NCBI GenBank assembly: GCA_965221145.1 | Contig: OZ244877.1 | Coordinates: forward strand, 4,216,001 to 4,280,000 | Reading direction: 5' to 3' | From: Bin5 sp965221145 | GTDB lineage: Bacteria; Chloroflexota; Anaerolineae; Caldilineales; Caldilineaceae | Length of the DNA stretch: 64,000 nt | In this document: positions 37,120 to 46,865 of the stretch, in pieces | Position numbering within the stretch: position 1 is the stretch's first letter | Layout: each line of letters begins with the position of its first letter | Notes under the pieces: model-generated | What the model saw: the letters and a program-made list of their open reading frames with translations, nothing else | Databases searched by the model: none | What the model was told of the DNA's origin: nothing | Made by a program: the position numbers and the translations under genes

Positions 37120-39942
37120 ATGGACCTGCTCGCCTACCCCCGCCCCGATGATGACACAGGCATCGGCATCCACTGGTGTGCCGGCGTCAGCGCGGCGGCG
37201 CCCGACATGGTGGAAGAGTTCTGGCTGCCGGAACTGATCGATCTGGGCGTCAAATGGGTCAAGATCGCCGGTCAGCGCGACGCGCTGCCCCTGTCACAAG
37301 CACTCCTGGAAGCGCAAATCATGCCGATCGTCCAGATAGTGCGCGACGCGTCCGGCCCCGGCCCGTTCTCCCCCACAGAACTGGAGCAGGTTGAGCAGCT
37401 CATCGGCGCCGGTGTGCGCTACTTCGAATTCGACAGCGAACCGGACCGGGCCTTCTTCTGGCGGCAGGACAAGCTGCCCTCCGATGCCCTGACCGTCACC
37501 GCACGCGCGGCGGCCGCCAATATGCAGGCGATTCTGGAGCGCGGCGGCCTGCCCGCCATCCCCGCCCTGACCCCGAAAAGCGACTGGCAACTGACACAGG
37601 AGATCCAACGCGCCGCCGGCGACGCACTGTTCGACCAACCGATCTGGCTGGCGATCCACAACTACTCCAGCAACCGCCCCCCGCAATACCCCGACGACGC
37701 AGTCCACCGCGAAGGCGCGCCCCTTTCCCGCGAACTCTACGTCGCGCTGGCTTCAGAAGCGTGGCAAGAAAACCCCTGGCAGGGCAGGTCACTGACTGAG
37801 ATCAACGACCTGCGCCGCCGGTTGGCGCGCAAAGAGGAGGCCCAACCGCCCGCGCCCGACAGCAGCGCGCCCTATGGCTGGAGGACGAGGCTGGCCTCCG
37901 CACTTGAACAGTTGACCGGCAACCAATTGCCTCCGCAGTTCCCGCCGCAGCGCGTGCATTGGCGCACCTTTGAACGCCTGAACGACCAGGTCTGCCGGTT
38001 GATTGGCCGCAGCCTGCCCATTCTCTCCACAGCCAGCGGCTATCTCATCAACGAGAACGCAGACCCGCGCTACCCCGCCACCACCCCGACGCTGCACATG
38101 GCCCAGACGCTGGAAATCTGCCGGGCCATGATGGGAACCAGCCGTCACACCCCGCCCGCGCCGGACTACTACTTCTGCACCGCCTTTTGGTTGCTGGCGC
38201 ACGACGCGCTGCAGGGCGAAGGCTCCGTTGACGAACAGAACGCCTGGTATAGCCCGCTCCACCAGGCGCAGGATCCGTCCGCCCACGCCGATGCGGAACG
38301 CGCTCGCGGCCCGGAGTCGTTCGGCTGGGCAACGCTCCCGATCGTGCCCCTCCTCAAGGCGGAGCCGAAACAGTCCAGACCGGTTTCTGCCACGGTGGAC
38401 GCGCCGCCGCCCGGCGTCCAGTCCGCGCAGGAGACGCCGCCCGCCCCGCTCCTCCCAATGCGGCCTACAGGAGAGGGCGTGATCAGCGGCAAAGTGCGGG
38501 GTGGCGCCGGCGCACTGGTTCGCCTTACCCATAGCGACGGTTTCGCCTACGAATCGATCGCCAGAACCAACGGCGTCTACCGTTTTATCGATCTGCCGGC
38601 GGGCCGCTACAGCCTGGAAGTGACCAACCCTGCCGGCAGCCGCATAGACGCAATCGATCTGCCGCCCGCCCAAGAGGTGGCATACGATTTGTCAGCCTAT
38701 GGCTGGGGTTTTGAGATCGATCAACGGCCCGTGGAGCATGGTCGCATGTTGACCTGCAGCGTAGAGCTACTGCCCAATTCGACGACTGCCAGTGGCCCAA
38801 CGGATGGAGTCGGCGGCGGGCAGACAGGCACGCCGGCCCTGCGCATCAGCGGCGGCAGACAGAAGAGCTGGGTCACCCCCCTTGCGCGCAGCGGACAGGC
38901 GCGCCCCGAAGGGGTCGAGACGGCCCATTGCGAAGTGGGGCCGCTGCCCTCCGACAGCTACAGGCTGGAGGTGCTGGGCTTGCCGGACAGTGGCGCAGGC
39001 TCCGTGCAGCGGGGAGAGCCGTTGAATTGCCAGGTCCCCATCGCCCGCAGCATGGTGACCGATGTGCTCTTTGTCTACTCCTATGATGAAAAGAGAGCCG
39101 CCCCGCGAGAGTCCACGATCTCCGGCACTGTACAAGGCGGGGACGGCTGCACTGTACGCCTGCGGGCGGCAGATGGCAACGAACAACTCGCCGAACCGGA
39201 CGAGAAGGGTCACTATGCCTTCAGCCGCTTGCCCGCCGGCGCCTATTTTCTGGAAGTGAGACACAGACACCTGCTCAACCGCCCCCGCCCCCTTGCTCTG
39301 GATGGACGCAACCAGGTCGGCTGCGATCTCACCCTCCTGCCGGTTGGGGCGCTGCCGATGCCGCCGGAGCCTGCCCTGCTGCAAGGCCAGACCCGGCCCG
39401 GCACAGCGACTCAGCCTTCTTCACGCGATGCCCAACCGCTGGGAGGCGCTCAGGCATCACAACAGGTGGCGCTGCTGAACGCGCAGGGGCAACGCTACGT
39501 GACGCACGTCGAACCGTCGGGCGCGTTTCAGTTCGATTGTCTGCCGCCCGGCGACTACGATCTCTACGCTGAAGGTTTCGACCGCCGGGGGATCCATCTG
39601 GACGGTGGCGACCGCTTCAGCATCCAACTATGGCACACCGAGGACGGATGGGGCCATCACATCCGCACGCAGATCGCCGCGGACGCTCCTGGCCTGATCC
39701 GCGTGCAGTGGTTGGGGCCGCCCGACCTGACGATCATCGTAGCGCGCGCGGATGACGGCGAGGAAGAGAGCCGCGCACACGGGACCGGGAACGTCGAGTT
39801 CGGCCCATTCCCACCCGCAAACTACCGCGTCCACAGCCCGCAACTGCCGGTCAGCGCCGAGGTCCACTTGTCCGCGGACGAGGCCGCGGTGGTGACCTTC
39901 ATGCGGAATGACCATCTGGACCCACAGCCAACGATAAAATGA
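37120..39942 (+). CDS. TIM-barrel (glycoside-hydrolase-like) protein with carboxypeptidase-regulatory repeats
   Basis: 940 residues without an evident signal peptide. The N-terminal part (1-~400) resembles an (alpha/beta)8 barrel: IGIHWCAGVS, VKWVKIAGQ, IMPIVQIVRDASG, VRYFEFDSEPDRAFFW, then IWLAIHNYSSN and TFERLNDQVC. From ~450 four beta-sandwich repeats of CarboxypepD-regulatory type follow (ISGKVRGGAGALVRL...LPAGRYSLEV; ISGTVQGGDGCTVRL...LPAGAYFLEV; a third near 790 ending LPPGDYDLYAEG; a fourth near 880). A catalytic pair could not be assigned. It ends in an ATGA overlap with a solute-binding lipoprotein, so the two are translationally coupled. A role in sensing or processing polysaccharide is likely. 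Without a signal peptide it may be cytoplasmic or leave by another route. Confidence 0.72.
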   Translation: MDLLAYPRPDDDTGIGIHWCAGVSAAAPDMVEEFWLPELIDLGVKWVKIAGQRDALPLSQALLEAQIMPIVQIVRDASGPGPFSPTELEQVEQLIGAGVRYFEFDSEPDRAFFWRQDKLPSDALTVTARAAAANMQAILERGGLPAIPALTPKSDWQLTQEIQRAAGDALFDQPIWLAIHNYSSNRPPQYPDDAVHREGAPLSRELYVALASEAWQENPWQGRSLTEINDLRRRLARKEEAQPPAPDSSAPYGWRTRLASALEQLTGNQLPPQFPPQRVHWRTFERLNDQVCRLIGRSLPILSTASGYLINENADPRYPATTPTLHMAQTLEICRAMMGTSRHTPPAPDYYFCTAFWLLAHDALQGEGSVDEQNAWYSPLHQAQDPSAHADAERARGPESFGWATLPIVPLLKAEPKQSRPVSATVDAPPPGVQSAQETPPAPLLPMRPTGEGVISGKVRGGAGALVRLTHSDGFAYESIARTNGVYRFIDLPAGRYSLEVTNPAGSRIDAIDLPPAQEVAYDLSAYGWGFEIDQRPVEHGRMLTCSVELLPNSTTASGPTDGVGGGQTGTPALRISGGRQKSWVTPLARSGQARPEGVETAHCEVGPLPSDSYRLEVLGLPDSGAGSVQRGEPLNCQVPIARSMVTDVLFVYSYDEKRAAPRESTISGTVQGGDGCTVRLRAADGNEQLAEPDEKGHYAFSRLPAGAYFLEVRHRHLLNRPRPLALDGRNQVGCDLTLLPVGALPMPPEPALLQGQTRPGTATQPSSRDAQPLGGAQASQQVALLNAQGQRYVTHVEPSGAFQFDCLPPGDYDLYAEGFDRRGIHLDGGDRFSIQLWHTEDGWGHHIRTQIAADAPGLIRVQWLGPPDLTIIVARADDGEEESRAHGTGNVEFGPFPPANYRVHSPQLPVSAEVHLSADEAAVVTFMRNDHLDPQPTIK

Positions 39943-41312
39943 TGAAAGCCAACACACCTTTGGCGTCCGCGCCTGCTAAGACGGGGCGCAGAAGGCCAAT
40001 TTCTCGCCTGCTCCTGTATCTCTGCAGCGCGGCGCTCCTGTTGGCCGGATGCCGGGCCGCAACAGAGGGCGACAACGCCGCGCCCGCAACAGACCCGGCA
40101 GCCACCGCCGCGACCTCGACAACCACCCTGCGCTGGATGGGACCGGCCTATGTCCGCCCGGTTGACACGGAGGTCGTTGCCCGCTGCGCCCAGGAGATCG
40201 GCATGGAGATCGAACTCCTGCCCGCGCCCGCCAATCCCCTGGACCGCCTGGGCCTCTATCGCCAGTTCCTGCCGTCCGAGTCCGATGACGTCGATCTGCT
40301 CGACTTTGACGTAATCTGGTCCGGCACGCTCGCGCCCCATCTGCTCGACCTGAACCCGCATCTCTCCACAGAGGAACGCGCCCAGTACTTCCCTGTCTAT
40401 CTGCAGAACAACAGCGTTGACGGCGCGCTGGTCGGTCTGCCGCAGATGGGCGACATCGGGCTGCTCTACTACCGCACGGACCTGTTGGAGAAGTACGGCT
40501 ACGCGCAGCCCCCGTCCACGTGGAGCGAGTTGGAGGAGAAGGCCGCGACGATCCAGGCCGGGGAACGTGAACAGAACGCGGAGTTCTGGGGATTCGTCTG
40601 GCAAGGCAATGTCTACGAGGGTCTGACCGTCAACGCGCTGGAGTGGCAGGCGAGTATGGGGGCCGATCTCATCGTCGACGCGGACGGCGGCCTGCCCGTG
40701 GACAACGCCGTCGCGGCCCAGGCGCTTGACAGGGCAGCCGCCTGGGTCGGCAGCATCAGCCCGCCGAACGCAACCGTCTTTCAGGAAGAGGATGCGCGCG
40801 CCGTGTTTCAGATGGGCAATGCGGCCTTCATGCGCAACTGGCCCTACGCCTATCCACTGGGCCAAGCCGAGGACAGCCCCATCCGCGACCGCTTTGGCGT
40901 GACCCGCCTGCCCAAAGGGGAGGGTGCGAGCGCACGCCACGCCAGCGTGATCGGCGGTCAGCAGATCGGCGTCAGCCGCTACAGCCGTAACCCGGATGCC
41001 GCCGCGGCCGCGGCCCGCTGCCTGACCGACCTCGCCGCGCAAAGACGCCGCGCCCTCGCCGACGGCACGCCCCCGGCCATCGCCGCGCTCTACGCCGACG
41101 CCGACGTGCAGGCGCGCATCCCCGCCGCTGCGCAGATCGAGGAGAGCTTCACCAACCACGCCGCCGCCCGCCCGGCCGCAACGACCGGCAGCCGCTACAG
41201 CGAAATCTCACTGATCTACTTCACAGAGGTGAATCGGGTCCTGTCAGGCGAGCAGAGCGGCGCGACCGCAACTGCCCGCATCGCTGAACAGATCGGGCAA
41301 TGGCTGGAGTGA
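39939..41312 (+). CDS. Extracellular solute-binding lipoprotein (family 1, sugar-type)
   Basis: 457 residues. The signal peptide ends in ALLLAGC, a perfect lipobox with C38 as the lipidated residue. The body shows LRWMGPAYVRP, DVDLLDFDVIWSGTLAPHLLDLNPHL, VGLPQMGDIGLLYYRTDLLEKYG and GVTRLPKGEGASARHASVIGGQQIGVS, typical of family 1 binding proteins for oligosaccharides. The ATG overlaps the preceding stop (ATGA), so synthesis is coupled to the TIM-barrel protein. It is a different subtype from the Tat-secreted binding protein 408 bp downstream; the permeases at 49-51 kb could serve either. Confidence 0.9.
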   Translation: MMKANTPLASAPAKTGRRRPISRLLLYLCSAALLLAGCRAATEGDNAAPATDPAATAATSTTTLRWMGPAYVRPVDTEVVARCAQEIGMEIELLPAPANPLDRLGLYRQFLPSESDDVDLLDFDVIWSGTLAPHLLDLNPHLSTEERAQYFPVYLQNNSVDGALVGLPQMGDIGLLYYRTDLLEKYGYAQPPSTWSELEEKAATIQAGEREQNAEFWGFVWQGNVYEGLTVNALEWQASMGADLIVDADGGLPVDNAVAAQALDRAAAWVGSISPPNATVFQEEDARAVFQMGNAAFMRNWPYAYPLGQAEDSPIRDRFGVTRLPKGEGASARHASVIGGQQIGVSRYSRNPDAAAAAARCLTDLAAQRRRALADGTPPAIAALYADADVQARIPAAAQIEESFTNHAAARPAATTGSRYSEISLIYFTEVNRVLSGEQSGATATARIAEQIGQWLE

Positions 41313-41719
41313 GTTCCAGTCTTGGGGGCGACCAGGGTGGCGGCGTTTCGGATTCCAGAGTAGCGTCCCAGAGGCAACCAGAAATTCACCCCTTTTTTGG
41401 ACCGCACCCTATCTTTCAGGATGCATCCGAGATTATTGCATATCCCCTTGGGATCGCGGCTGTCTCGCCGGCGCCCCGCGTAGCTGACAAGATAGGGCGA
41501 GAAGCGCGTCAAAAATCCTGGATGCACCCATCTTTCAATTGTACTTTATATTGTTGTCAATTCATGCTATACTTTCGAAAATGAGAGCAATTCAACATTT
41601 CTTGTCATCGATCGGACAACTGGGAAGGCGAGACGCCCACGTTTCGATTGCGTAACCCGCGCGAAAGGTCTTTAGTGTCAAACGGCATTCACATTAGGGC
41701 AGAGCAAGAAGGAGATCAG
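41313..41719. other. 407-bp intergenic region
   Basis: No gene. It contains an imperfect inverted pair CCTATCTT/AAGATAGG with GGATGCATCC and GGATGCACCC motifs (about 41406-41535), a promoter-like -10 (41568-41573) and, at 41635-41698, a partial match to the dispersed element of 14004/61695 (GTGTCAAACGGCATTCACATT). Confidence 0.5.
41545..41573 (+). promoter_or_regulatory. Possible promoter of the Tat solute-binding protein
   Basis: TTTATA (41545-41550), 17 bp, TATACT (41568-41573). The -35 is weak. Confidence 0.35.
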
Positions 41720-43165
41720 ATGACGAACAAGACAGTAACGAGACGACAGTTCTTGAAAGGCTTGACGGTGGCTGCGGGCGGCACGGTTCTGGCCGCCTGT
41801 GCAGCGCCAGTCGCGTCGCCGTCCGCTTCGGATGCGGAAGAGGGCGCCCCTGCGATGGCCGAGGCGGTCACAATCAGCTATATGACTCTCAACACGTACA
41901 ATTTTGAGTCGGTAGCAAATGCAGTGGTGCCCGCCTTTGAGGAGAAGACGGGACACAAAGTCGAAGTGCAATTGGTGAACGATACCAGAGAGGCGCTTCC
42001 CCCCACTCTGGCTGCAGGCACGGCGCCCGACACGGTTGTTAGTTTCCCGCGCTCCATTGTCCAGTTGTACGCGCAGGAGACCTTCCTGCCTCTGAACAGC
42101 TTCATGGAGGAAGCTGGGCTGACGACTGACGACTTTTTCGAGGGCGACCTGCTGGCGAGCTACTTGATGGACAAGCAGTTCGGGATGCCGATCTGGCACG
42201 GCATTGTCTTCTATATCGGGCTGTATCGCAGAGACCTGTTCGACGACGCGGGTGTGCCCGGCCCGCCGGCGCAGGACAGCTTTGAATCGTGGGCCGACCT
42301 GTACGAAACTGCTGCGAAAGTCATGGTGCGGGATGCCAGCGGCAACGTCACTCGATGGGGGTTTGACGCCAGCACTCAGTGGTCCGGATCCCGTATCCTT
42401 GGCGCGATCAAGGAACAAGGTTCGCATTGGTGGGATGAGGGCGCACAGGCATTCAACCTGACTTCAGACGAGGCCGTCAATGCGATCAAGAACCACCTCT
42501 TCGATCCAATCTTCGAGTATGGGATAAGCTGGGATGAAGCCCATGATCCTGGGCTGGCCTGGCATGAGCGTTTCACGCAAGGGGTGGTCGCGATGCAACC
42601 CTGGTTGGAGGCGGTCAACGTGATCAAGTCCGACGAGATGTGGGATTTGGCGGAAGTGATCGAGCCTTACGTGAACCCCTCAATGGTGGCGGGTGTGACG
42701 CCGGTCAACATCAAGACCGGCGGCTGGCATGTGCATACCGTCCGCTCGATCGACGAGGAAAAACGAGTGCCGGCAGGCGAGTTGTGCATGATTCAGGTGG
42801 TAGATCTGGACGTTGCGGCCCAGATCCAGAAGACGGTGGGAGCGGGTTCGGCGCTGCGATCCTATAGGGACCATCCGGCTCTGGACGAGGTAGCGCAGAC
42901 GGACAGGGTCACGGAACTGCGGGCAATCCAGTACAGGACCGAGGCCGATTTTGGCGTGGATTTCGGCGGCTGGGAGTGGGGCAACCTTAACATGGCATTC
43001 TATCCCGACGGGCGCTGTCGCGGTGAGGAGGGCGAGGCGCGCTGTGCGCAGACAGGCACGATCGCCAGCGGCACAATTACGCCCGAGCAGGTTGCGGAGG
43101 AGTGGCAGGAGGAAGCAACCAAGGCCCGCGTGGAGTTCTACAAGAGCATCGGCATCGAGGTGTGA
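41720..43165 (+). CDS. Tat-secreted extracellular solute-binding lipoprotein
   Basis: 481 residues from MTNKTVTRRQFLKGLTVAAGGTVLAACAAP: twin-arginine motif TRRQFLKG, then lipobox LAAC (C27). AAGGAG lies at good spacing upstream, so the ATG at 41720 is preferred to the frame opening at 41648. The family 1 core reads TISYMTLNTYNFESVANAVVPAFEEKTGHKVEVQLV, then TAPDTVVSFPRSIVQLY and AMQPWLEAVN, consistent with an ABC-importer binding protein for carbohydrate-like ligands. The C-terminal segment (CRGEEGEARCAQTG) has two cysteines. It heads the cluster that carries two permeases at 49.3-51.1 kb. Confidence 0.92.
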   Translation: MTNKTVTRRQFLKGLTVAAGGTVLAACAAPVASPSASDAEEGAPAMAEAVTISYMTLNTYNFESVANAVVPAFEEKTGHKVEVQLVNDTREALPPTLAAGTAPDTVVSFPRSIVQLYAQETFLPLNSFMEEAGLTTDDFFEGDLLASYLMDKQFGMPIWHGIVFYIGLYRRDLFDDAGVPGPPAQDSFESWADLYETAAKVMVRDASGNVTRWGFDASTQWSGSRILGAIKEQGSHWWDEGAQAFNLTSDEAVNAIKNHLFDPIFEYGISWDEAHDPGLAWHERFTQGVVAMQPWLEAVNVIKSDEMWDLAEVIEPYVNPSMVAGVTPVNIKTGGWHVHTVRSIDEEKRVPAGELCMIQVVDLDVAAQIQKTVGAGSALRSYRDHPALDEVAQTDRVTELRAIQYRTEADFGVDFGGWEWGNLNMAFYPDGRCRGEEGEARCAQTGTIASGTITPEQVAEEWQEEATKARVEFYKSIGIEV

Positions 43166-43283
43166 CGGCCCAGACCGAAGTTCTGTGAAAGTTTAACAGT
43201 CTGGGGCCAGAGGGACAGCATCTGGCTCTAGACTTTTTTGGAGCCTGAAGAGTAAAGGCTCTTTTGTCCAGCATCTGATTCCA

Positions 43284-43706
43284 GCGGCCAAGCTGGGCGG
43301 ACGACACCGCAGTCTGGAAATTCGTCTGGTCGTCAATGCGATGGGACTCGTGTTAGCCGTTCTGGTCATGGCCGCTGACCTGTACGACCGCGATGGCGCA
43401 CGTCTGCTGCGCGGTCGGGGCTGCGGTTTCAGCTAGAGACTGCGTTTCAGTTGGATTAACGGCGCCTATCGCGGCCCTCTGCAAGCGTTGGTTGCGCAGC
43501 GCTTTCGTCTTCTGCCTGTTCTGCGCCCGCAAGAGCCGAAGGGGTTCTCACTTGTAGCCCGTCCTTGGGTTGTGGAACGTACATTCGCTCGGCTCGGTCT
43601 CAATCGCCTCCTTGCCAAAGACTATGAACGACTGCCCGCAAGCAGTGCCGCCTTCATCCATATCGCTATGATTCCCCTTATGGTACGTCGTCTGGCGCCC
43701 AATTGA
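43284..43706 (+). pseudogene. Degraded IS5-family (IS427-like) transposase
   Basis: Fragments in one frame: KLGGRHRSLE then VVNAMGLVLAVLVMAADLYDRDGARLL, a stop codon (TAG at 43434), then RPWVVERTFARLGLNRLLAKDYERLPASSAAFIHIAMI ending RRLAPN. The C-terminal stretch is the DDE(E)-region signature of IS5-type transposases. The first fragment appears to join an N-terminal piece (KLGGR...VVNA) to a mid-protein piece (GLVLAVLV.AADLYDRDGA), implying an internal deletion. It has no start, no intact catalytic set and no clear terminal repeats, so it is dead. Confidence 0.8.
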
Positions 43707-43875
43707 CCCCTTTTCAAACAGCTTCTAGGGGCAACTTTTCTGCCTGCTGCGGTTTTGGCTCGTCGCCGCTTCTTGTCTCGTTTCACTCAACCCGCATAGC
43801 CAAAACCAGAGATTGTATGCTTGCGTGGCTAAGAGCCAAGGTCGGCGAATAGCCGACTGGAGAGACGACAAGCAG

Positions 43876-44694
43876 ATGGAACTGGGAAATGTTTTCATCG
43901 ACCCCTTGCCTGAGGAGGGGCGCAAAAAGATCCCGGGCATCTTGCTCAACACCTTGCCGAAATCGGCTTCCGTCTATCTCTGGAATGCGTTGTCCACGGG
44001 ACTGGATATCCCCAAGATGCGCGTTTCCGGCGGTTGGTGGCCTGTCGATCTCGCTGTACCCGAATTGCTTAAGAGCCTGGCCCGCGGAGGGGCGATTACG
44101 CAAGAGCACCTGGACCCCTCTTGGCAGAACAAAGTAGCACTGAGCAATTACCTGGACAAAATGGTCGTTCATGTGCGGGATGTACGCAGTTCTACTCTGG
44201 AGATGGCGCATCATCTCCTCACAATAAGAGAGCAGAGTCTCGAATCGCTATCTACGATTGACAAGCGTTATTGGCCCGATGGCTTTTTCGACATGTCTTT
44301 CACAGAGCAGCTTGACGTTCAGGTGCAGAACTATCTACCCGATGCGATCAAATGGATAGAGGGATGGCTTGACGCCAGTGAAGATCCATCTTTCAGGACA
44401 GCGATTCTTTTTGTGCAGTACGAAAAGTTTGTGGCAGACGAAAAGACCTATTTTGACACGATACTGGCGTTCTACCTGTCTGGCGCCAGCCACGGCGGTA
44501 TTGAGAAGTCACGGTTCGATTTCCAGCCGTTCACGCCCCGGAAAGCGGACAACCCGCTGCATGAAGGAGAATTCCATTTCCGTAATGCCCGCGTAGACGA
44601 GTGGCGCGACGTGTTCACGCCCGCACAGCTGGAAAACGCGGCCGCGATGATGCCGGACCGGCTACTCGACAGGTTCGCGTGGCCGCCAAGGTAG
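43876..44694 (+). CDS. Sulfotransferase-like protein
   Basis: 272 residues. LLNTLPKSASVYLWNAL (24-40) matches the PAPS 5'-phosphosulfate-binding loop (PKSGTTWL-type). VVHVRDVRSSTLEMAH (97-112) matches the 3'-phosphate motif with an Arg/Ser pair. Near the end, WRDVFTPAQLE resembles the region preceding the C-terminal PAPS contact. The frame opens at 43813, next to the decayed transposase, but GGAGAG sits about 11 bases before the ATG at 43876, chosen here. Sulfotransferases transfer sulfate from PAPS to sugars, alcohols or amines. It precedes the NHL-TPR-YIP1 gene by 11 bp. Confidence 0.75.
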   Translation: MELGNVFIDPLPEEGRKKIPGILLNTLPKSASVYLWNALSTGLDIPKMRVSGGWWPVDLAVPELLKSLARGGAITQEHLDPSWQNKVALSNYLDKMVVHVRDVRSSTLEMAHHLLTIREQSLESLSTIDKRYWPDGFFDMSFTEQLDVQVQNYLPDAIKWIEGWLDASEDPSFRTAILFVQYEKFVADEKTYFDTILAFYLSGASHGGIEKSRFDFQPFTPRKADNPLHEGEFHFRNARVDEWRDVFTPAQLENAAAMMPDRLLDRFAWPPR

Positions 44695-44705
44695 CAGTCG
44701 TCACT

Positions 44706-46865
44706 ATGAGCCAAAGCCTGATTCCACTGAGACTGGCCCTACTCATCTGCCTAATCTTTTTGACGGGCGCCGTTTGGGTGGAAGCGCAGGGAACGATTGC
44801 ACCATATCGAAGCTACTACGTTGATAACACTGGGTACCGCGTTCCGATCCCGGATCCTTATGTGTTGGATCATATTATTGAAGGGATCTCTTTGGGAATC
44901 GGTGATCTGGCCGCGCCGAGCGATATCCTCATCAATCGCGACAACGGGCATCTCTATATTGTGGATACGGGCAATAACCGCATCGTTGAGTTGGACACGG
45001 AGGAGCGGGTAGTGCGCCAGTTCGGACCTGAGCAGGCGTTGAAGGATCCGCGCGGAATCTTTCGAGACAGCGGCGATGGCACGCTGTGGATCGCGGACAC
45101 GGGCAATGCGCGTATCCTACACATCACCGCCGATGGGGAACTGCTGTCCGAGTTCGGCCCCCCTGAGAGCGACGTGTTGGCAGAGATCGACAGCGCCGCT
45201 CCAAGCAAAGTATTGGTAGACAAGCGAGGATATATCTACTATCTGGAGCAATCCGGAGCCGGCATGGTCGTTATGGATCGTCAGAATCGGTTCCGGGGCT
45301 TCTTTGGCGCCAATCGGCTGGGATTCAGTTTGCGGTGGCTGTGGTCCCGCTACATGGCCACAGAGGAGCAGAAGAGAAAATTACTCCTGGCTAAGCCCAC
45401 TTCCCATTCGGATATGTTTTTGGGTGACGACGGTTTCATCTACACGGCTGTGGCAGGTGAGACGGCGCGGCAGATCCAGAAGCTTAGCCCGGTAGGTGTC
45501 AACATTTTCATTGAGAAAAGTCTGGAAAAGAAGCTCTACCAGAACAGGATTTTCGGCGAAGAGCGGCGACCCTGGGAACCTCCCGCTCGTTTTACAGCCT
45601 TGACAGTGGATGCTGTCGGCACGGTCACCACCATAGACAGTAATTCCGGTCGCATCTATCAGTACGACCAAGATCGTAATTTGCTGATGGCTTTTGGCCG
45701 CCTGGGCACGAGTCACATTCAATTTGGTGTCCCTACCGAAGTTGAGGTGGATAGTCACGGTCGTCTCTACGTGCTCGATACCGGCCGGGCCATGATCCAT
45801 GTGCTCCAACCCACGCTCTTCGCCGAACTGGTGCATCAAGCCAGCTCGTTGCAGTTTGACGGGCGCTATCAAGACGCGGCAAACACCTGGCAGCAAGTTC
45901 TGGGGCAGGCCTCGCACTACGAATTGGCACACAGCGGCATTGGGGCGGCCCATTACCATGAGGAACGCTGGCAGGAGGCGATGAACGCGTACTCCCTGGC
46001 CCGCGATCAACTGGGCTATTCACTCGCCTTCTATGAGTATCGCCAGGGCCTGTTGCGCCGCAACATGGGCTGGCTGGTGACCGGCGTCTTTGGGCTGATG
46101 CTGGCCGTGATGGTCTGGCCGGCTGTATCCCGCCTCAGGCCGCGTAGCAATTCCAGACCGGCGCAACTGCGCTACGGAGAACGACAACTGCATCCGCTGC
46201 TGGGTATCCTGGTACGGCCGACCCAGACCTTTGAGTCGCTGAAGACGGGTCAATCGCTGTGGCCGGCTGTAACCCTGGTGGCGCTGGCGGCTTTGGTTCG
46301 CCTGCTCAGCCTGATGCTCGTCGCCTATCACATGCGTGCCACGCCGTCGGCCGGTTCGCTGGCGAATTGGCTGCGCCTGTATCGCCCCGTGGCGGCTTAC
46401 CTGCTACCCGAACTACGCTGGGAGGATGCCAACTTGGTCGTAGAAGTGTTGCGCATTGTCATTCCCTGGCTTCTGTGGACGGCCGCCAACTATGGCGTAT
46501 CGACGCTCTTCGACGGCGAAGGCACTTTTCGGGGCGTAATGCGCACCACGGCTTACTGCCTGGTACCCTATATCGTGTTCGCTGTGCCCATCGCGCTCAT
46601 GAGCCACGGGATGACGGCCCAAGAGCGCGGGTTGTACGAAACGCTGTGGGGCTTGGTCTTCTATTGGGTCCTTTTCCTTCTCGTGCTTCAGATTTTTAGC
46701 GTGCATAACTTTCCCACACTGCGGACGCTGGGCGTGGGGATGGGCATGACCTTCGGCATGCTGATTCTGGCCGCAGCGCTCCTGTTGGTAGGGCTGCTTG
46801 GCGGTGAGGTCGCCAGCTTTTTGGGAGAGCTTCTGTATGAGAGCATTCTCATTTTGTACTTGTAG
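44706..46865 (+). CDS. NHL beta-propeller / TPR / YIP1 membrane fusion protein
   Basis: 719 residues with a signal anchor (LALLICLIFLTGAVW). NHL-type repeats fill ~40-365 (ILINRDNGHLYIVDTGNNRIVELD, DGTLWIADTGNARILHITADG, DSHGRLYVLDTGRAMIHVL). A short TPR-like stretch (SSLQFDGRYQDAANTWQQVL...ERWQEAMNAYSLA) covers ~375-440. A membrane segment follows near 452, then YIP1-type transmembrane helices from ~516. It overlaps the next gene by 29 bp, giving coupled translation. The propeller could bind a ligand or protein partner on the outside, with the YIP1 part in the membrane. YIP1 genes near DUF5696 and sugar permeases are, to my knowledge, a recurring arrangement in Firmicutes and Chloroflexota. 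Confidence 0.85.
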   Translation: MSQSLIPLRLALLICLIFLTGAVWVEAQGTIAPYRSYYVDNTGYRVPIPDPYVLDHIIEGISLGIGDLAAPSDILINRDNGHLYIVDTGNNRIVELDTEERVVRQFGPEQALKDPRGIFRDSGDGTLWIADTGNARILHITADGELLSEFGPPESDVLAEIDSAAPSKVLVDKRGYIYYLEQSGAGMVVMDRQNRFRGFFGANRLGFSLRWLWSRYMATEEQKRKLLLAKPTSHSDMFLGDDGFIYTAVAGETARQIQKLSPVGVNIFIEKSLEKKLYQNRIFGEERRPWEPPARFTALTVDAVGTVTTIDSNSGRIYQYDQDRNLLMAFGRLGTSHIQFGVPTEVEVDSHGRLYVLDTGRAMIHVLQPTLFAELVHQASSLQFDGRYQDAANTWQQVLGQASHYELAHSGIGAAHYHEERWQEAMNAYSLARDQLGYSLAFYEYRQGLLRRNMGWLVTGVFGLMLAVMVWPAVSRLRPRSNSRPAQLRYGERQLHPLLGILVRPTQTFESLKTGQSLWPAVTLVALAALVRLLSLMLVAYHMRATPSAGSLANWLRLYRPVAAYLLPELRWEDANLVVEVLRIVIPWLLWTAANYGVSTLFDGEGTFRGVMRTTAYCLVPYIVFAVPIALMSHGMTAQERGLYETLWGLVFYWVLFLLVLQIFSVHNFPTLRTLGVGMGMTFGMLILAAALLLVGLLGGEVASFLGELLYESILILYL

